A DNA stretch of 64,000 nt, taken from positions 551,444-615,443 of the forward strand of contig QAOA01004621.1 of NCBI GenBank assembly GCA_003255065.1. The letters are read 5' to 3'. This document shows, piece by piece, positions 61,035-64,000 of this stretch. Position numbers and translations under genes: made by a program. Within the stretch, counting starts at the first letter, position 1. The number at the start of each line of letters is the position of its first letter. The notes under the pieces were generated by a model, which did no database searches, was not told the DNA's origin, and worked only from the letters and a program-made list of their open reading frames with translations. The stretch comes from Cercis canadensis (Eukaryota; Streptophyta; Magnoliopsida; Fabales; Fabaceae).

Positions 61035-62279
61035 TTAAAACACCAAGGACCGAAACCCCTTTGCCTGTGCTGTTAATTGCAATGCAGAAACAGGACGTAA
61101 TGGAACTACAAAGAAAGGAACGGGTTTTCTTTCATAAGTTCCATCCTCATCAGCTTTTACAATTGTAAAAGGCCTTTTCCATCCTTGACAATTGAGCAAT
61201 GAAGTAAAACTATGGGGGAGAGAAAGAAAAAACAAAAAAGAAACCCCTGCTAAGTTTTAGTGCAAGAATTTGAGTACAGGATTATTCAGCTTTAAATTGG
61301 GCAATCACCACCATCTCATTCATACCCTATCATTTCATTCTACCACATAAAAATGCAGTGTTTCTTGTGTGGATCACATAAAAACAACTTATATCCGGAA
61401 CCAATCAATTATTAGGACGTGTTTGTTTTTGCGGTGTCAAGCCACATAATCAGGTTGGGGCCAATGTGTCAGCTTTCAGCTTTGGCCACTTCAGCTGCAA
61501 ACACTATTGTAAGCCTTGCCAAACAGTACAAACATAAAACAAACTAGAGCTTAGAAACTCAATCTCCATGTTAAAACAGCTTGACAAGTCTAGTTTTTTC
61601 CAGTCCCCACCTGCTAAAATTGAAATAAGGAAAATTCCTCTACAGTCATGAGTATATTCCTAGTTCCACACTGTAACGTGTTAAACCAAATATACAAACT
61701 GCACACAAGATAATCCAATACTTGAAAAGATTACAAAATCCAAGGAGAATAAGACATGTAGGAAGTCCAAAACTAAGTCACTAACATCTTTGGCACACGC
61801 ATAAACAGGCAAAAACAAAGCCAAAATTAAGTAACAATGCTCTAGAATGTGTAATATACATATCACCAGCACCACTCTAGAATGTCATCTGCTATAGAAT
61901 TTGAGTACCAATGCTCTAGATTACATACTTGAAAACCCATGGGATGTGATAAAAATTGATTCTCGTATCTAATAACATTGGAGCAGTCAAATAATAGATT
62001 GTTTGGTTGGTGCAGAAGCATTTAAAAGCTGTATTGGACAAAAAAAAAATGATCTTTACACTCACAGCTCCAGGGTTCAATACAGATAAAGTAAAGAAAA
62101 AAAAAAATACATTATTTATATAGAAGAAAGGTAGTTACATGAAAAAATAGAAAAGGTAAATAAATAAAGTACAATATAAACTAGACACATCAGTATACAA
62201 TCTTACCTAATTGAAGCAGTACACTAGGAATCAATTCAACAATTTTGAACCGTGCAATCTGCTTATAGAAGGAAAGTTC
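61035..62279 (-). CDS. Two spliced exons of an unidentified reading frame
   Basis: On the minus strand, exon 62279-62207 (acceptor TTTTTTTCAG, donor TTAG/GTAAGA) reads ELSFYKQIARFKIVELIPSV then LLQL. Its phase fits exon 61183-61035 (after acceptor GTCAAG), which reads GWKRPFTIVKADEDGTYERK, VPFFVVPLRPV and QLTAQAKGF, then TAA. Both borders and the frame agree, and the peptide looks like real protein (73 residues here). The upstream exon is unclear: the acceptor lies only about 45 bases past the trihelix stop. It may therefore be an alternative 3' end of the trihelix gene, spliced from a donor inside its coding region, or the tail of another gene. I do not recognise it. Confidence 0.45.
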
Positions 62280-62325
62280 CTGAAAAAAACCAGTATAGTT
62301 CTTGCATCACAATGATGGAGATACA

Positions 62326-63657
62326 TCATCCATCAACAATGAATTGATCTTCTTGATTATCCCCATCAACCCTCGTGTCTTCATGAACTATACCATTCAC
62401 GTGATGCAAATTTTGCATCATTTGTGAAAGATAATGGTTACTAGCACTTGTATGATCAGAGAGACCAGCAGGGTGGGCAGTCCATTGTGAGAACAAACCA
62501 AGTAACTGACTGGTAAGATTTTGTTGCTCATGAAGAATACGAGTCTGAACCTGGCCCATTTCTGCTCGGTGTTGATTTAGCATCTCATCGACCCTCTTCT
62601 TCCATTCTAACCTTCTGCTATTCATACTCTCCTCCCAGTCCCTCTCATGAATTAGCTCTTCCTCTCTTCTTTTCCTTTCCATCTCTTCATTCTCCTTCTC
62701 TATAGCTTCCCACTCACACATTCTCTGTCTCCTCAGCTTCTCCCTTTCCTTTTCCCTCTCCTCTCTCTCCTTTTCTCTTTCTTCCAGCTTCTTTTCCCAT
62801 TGTTTCTCAAGCTCCATTCGGATATTTTCCCTCCTCTGTCTCTCACGCTCTCTATCTATCTCACGTTGCTCAAACCGAGCTTCCATTTCCCTCAACTGTC
62901 CCAGCTGATTGGCAAGAATCCTCCATGCCTTCTTTTCCAATCCCTTCACCACCTTCCTCTTCTTCTTCAAGTTAGGCCCAGTCAATTCCAATTCTTCATA
63001 CACATAACCATTTTCTCCATCTTCCCTCATTCTATCACTTCCATTATAATTCACTTCCCCTTCTTCGACATCATACTCGAAACCCAAACCCATCACCTCA
63101 TTCTCAACCCCATCAATACCTGCCACAAAATCCCCATCCCCGGAATGACCCATTTGGCCAAACTCAACCATATCCATTCCAGCACCACCAGTCCCCAGAA
63201 ATCCACCTCCATTTTCGCGATCACCATTCGCAATTGCCAACAAATCATTATTATTACCATGACCAAGTAGTGCCACATCTCCGAAAACCTCCTTATACCT
63301 AAGAAAATTAGACCAATGGGTAAGCCCCTCAACCCAATCAAACTCATTCCCACTAGAATCCCCACCAGAATTTTCCATGGACGAAAACTCGGGCTTCTTA
63401 ATTTTTTGCTTAACAAGCAAATACTGATGCCTCATGTTCTGGACCTTGGTGGAAACATCCTTCCAAGTCCACTGCCAAGGGAAAGCAATAGGATCACGAA
63501 GATGGTGCACTGAATTGACATAACAAGCAATGGGTTTGAATTTTTTCTCACGGGTTTTCATTTTGGCGAGTGACCCATCAGCGACCATCTCACCATACTT
63601 GTCAAGTAGGGTTTTTTCCTCTGCTTCAGTCCATTTCTTTCTCCTTGGAGGCATCAT
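62326..63657 (-). CDS. Trihelix-type (Myb/SANT-like) DNA-binding protein
   Basis: An uninterrupted frame of 443 residues. Residues 6-125 form a Myb/SANT-like trihelix domain with the expected tryptophans (KKWTEAEEKTLLDKY; FPWQWTWKDVSTKV; THWSNFLRY) and the VQNMRHQYLLVKQKIKK helix. A Gly/Asp/Glu-rich linker (130-228) follows, then a basic nuclear-localisation stretch KKKRK (231-235) and a very long Glu/Arg-rich coiled coil (about 240-390), probably for dimerisation. It should act as a nuclear transcription regulator; its targets are unknown. ATG 63657 is followed by a second ATG, and either may serve. Upstream (higher coordinates), a donor at 63801 (GAAG/GTAAGC) points to a non-coding first exon ending at 63802. 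Confidence 0.88.
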   Translation of the reverse strand: MMPPRRKKWTEAEEKTLLDKYGEMVADGSLAKMKTREKKFKPIACYVNSVHHLRDPIAFPWQWTWKDVSTKVQNMRHQYLLVKQKIKKPEFSSMENSGGDSSGNEFDWVEGLTHWSNFLRYKEVFGDVALLGHGNNNDLLAIANGDRENGGGFLGTGGAGMDMVEFGQMGHSGDGDFVAGIDGVENEVMGLGFEYDVEEGEVNYNGSDRMREDGENGYVYEELELTGPNLKKKRKVVKGLEKKAWRILANQLGQLREMEARFEQREIDRERERQRRENIRMELEKQWEKKLEEREKEREEREKEREKLRRQRMCEWEAIEKENEEMERKRREEELIHERDWEESMNSRRLEWKKRVDEMLNQHRAEMGQVQTRILHEQQNLTSQLLGLFSQWTAHPAGLSDHTSASNHYLSQMMQNLHHVNGIVHEDTRVDGDNQEDQFIVDG

Positions 63658-63801
63658 TGGGAAGAAATCCCGATATCCCCCTCAAAGACCACACGCTGAT
63701 AGGATATCAAAATTGATTGCATCGAAGACATGCACCCAATAGAATTAACAAAAATCCAAAAATACCAAATGTGAGTTCCCCAAGTAGAGGATAGCGCTTA
63801 C

Positions 63802-64000
63802 CTTCAAAAGGAATCGGAACCCGAGAGTTTGAGTGATACTGATGATTGAGGTCAGTCAGAACAGGGAGCCGTTGCTGTTCTGGGGATTGATTTTCTCGGG
63901 AAAATCGGGTGGAAAATTTTGAGAAAATAGAGAGAATGTGATCCGGCCAGTGGTACAGGTAAGGAACTATGAAATTTCAGCCGCAACTTTGTTTTCTTAC
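63802..64000 (-). promoter_or_regulatory. Non-coding first exon / promoter of the trihelix gene
   Basis: The minus strand shows CCTTTTGAAG/GTAAGCGC at 63810-63794, a strong donor, so sequence to its right is likely 5' UTR and then promoter. No TATA box is evident within the window. Confidence 0.45.

Noticed and set aside
62800..63270. 156-codon plus-strand frame opposite the trihelix gene
   Set aside because: It is the antisense shadow of the Glu/Arg-rich coiled coil; composition follows from the real gene.

Overview
The window looks like nuclear DNA of a eudicot plant, probably a woody one. The evidence is intron-containing genes with GT-AG splice sites, AT-rich intergenic DNA, and plant-only families: chalcone synthase, a CYP82-like cytochrome P450, an NLR resistance protein, a DUF4220/DUF594 membrane protein, a trihelix factor and a LOB-domain relic. 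Transposon debris of plant type (copia, LINE, foldback elements/MITEs) is also present. The species cannot be named from the sequence. Ten N tracts mark a draft assembly, and five of the single Ns sit between near-perfect direct repeats that look like unmerged contig ends.

Layout. 0.5-3.1 kb holds the last five exons of a Cys/His-rich protein (+). 3.1-3.2 kb holds a broken piece of a DUF4220 gene (-). 3.7-8.4 kb is an intronless 1549-residue NLR (-) with five tandem coiled-coil modules before the NB-ARC. 11.1-13.4 kb is an intact DUF4220-DUF594 gene (+). 16.2-21.1 kb is an RNF4-like RING E3 ligase gene (-) whose first intron carries a 142-bp tandem array. 26.85-33.3 kb is a twelve-exon coiled-coil protein (+, 410 residues) whose family I do not recognise. 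33.86-35.37 kb is a complete two-exon chalcone synthase (-). 56.55-59.2 kb is a two-exon CYP82-like P450 (+). 61.0-62.3 kb has two spliced exons of an unidentified reading frame (-). 62.3-63.66 kb is a trihelix-type factor (-) with a 5'-UTR intron beyond it.

The 35.5-54 kb interval is a mosaic of old duplications. The CHS promoter and upstream region are copied at 39.25-41.77 kb without any CHS coding sequence. A 284-bp satellite runs over 42.35-44.06 kb, and a lone monomer at about 36.9-37.27 kb is split by a 5'-truncated LINE with a 12-bp target-site duplication. Three decayed copies of a LOB-domain (LBD) gene lie at 44.16, 49.79 and 52.49 kb. The first copy carries a 0.46-kb inverted repeat made partly of its own 3' sequence, an arrangement that could give double-stranded RNA.

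Functional links. CHS and the P450 both fit specialised metabolism but lie 21 kb apart with only repeats between them; calling them a pathway cluster would be speculation. The NLR and the DUF4220/DUF594 gene lie side by side, and both families tend to expand by local duplication; the DUF4220 relic on the far side of the NLR fits that.
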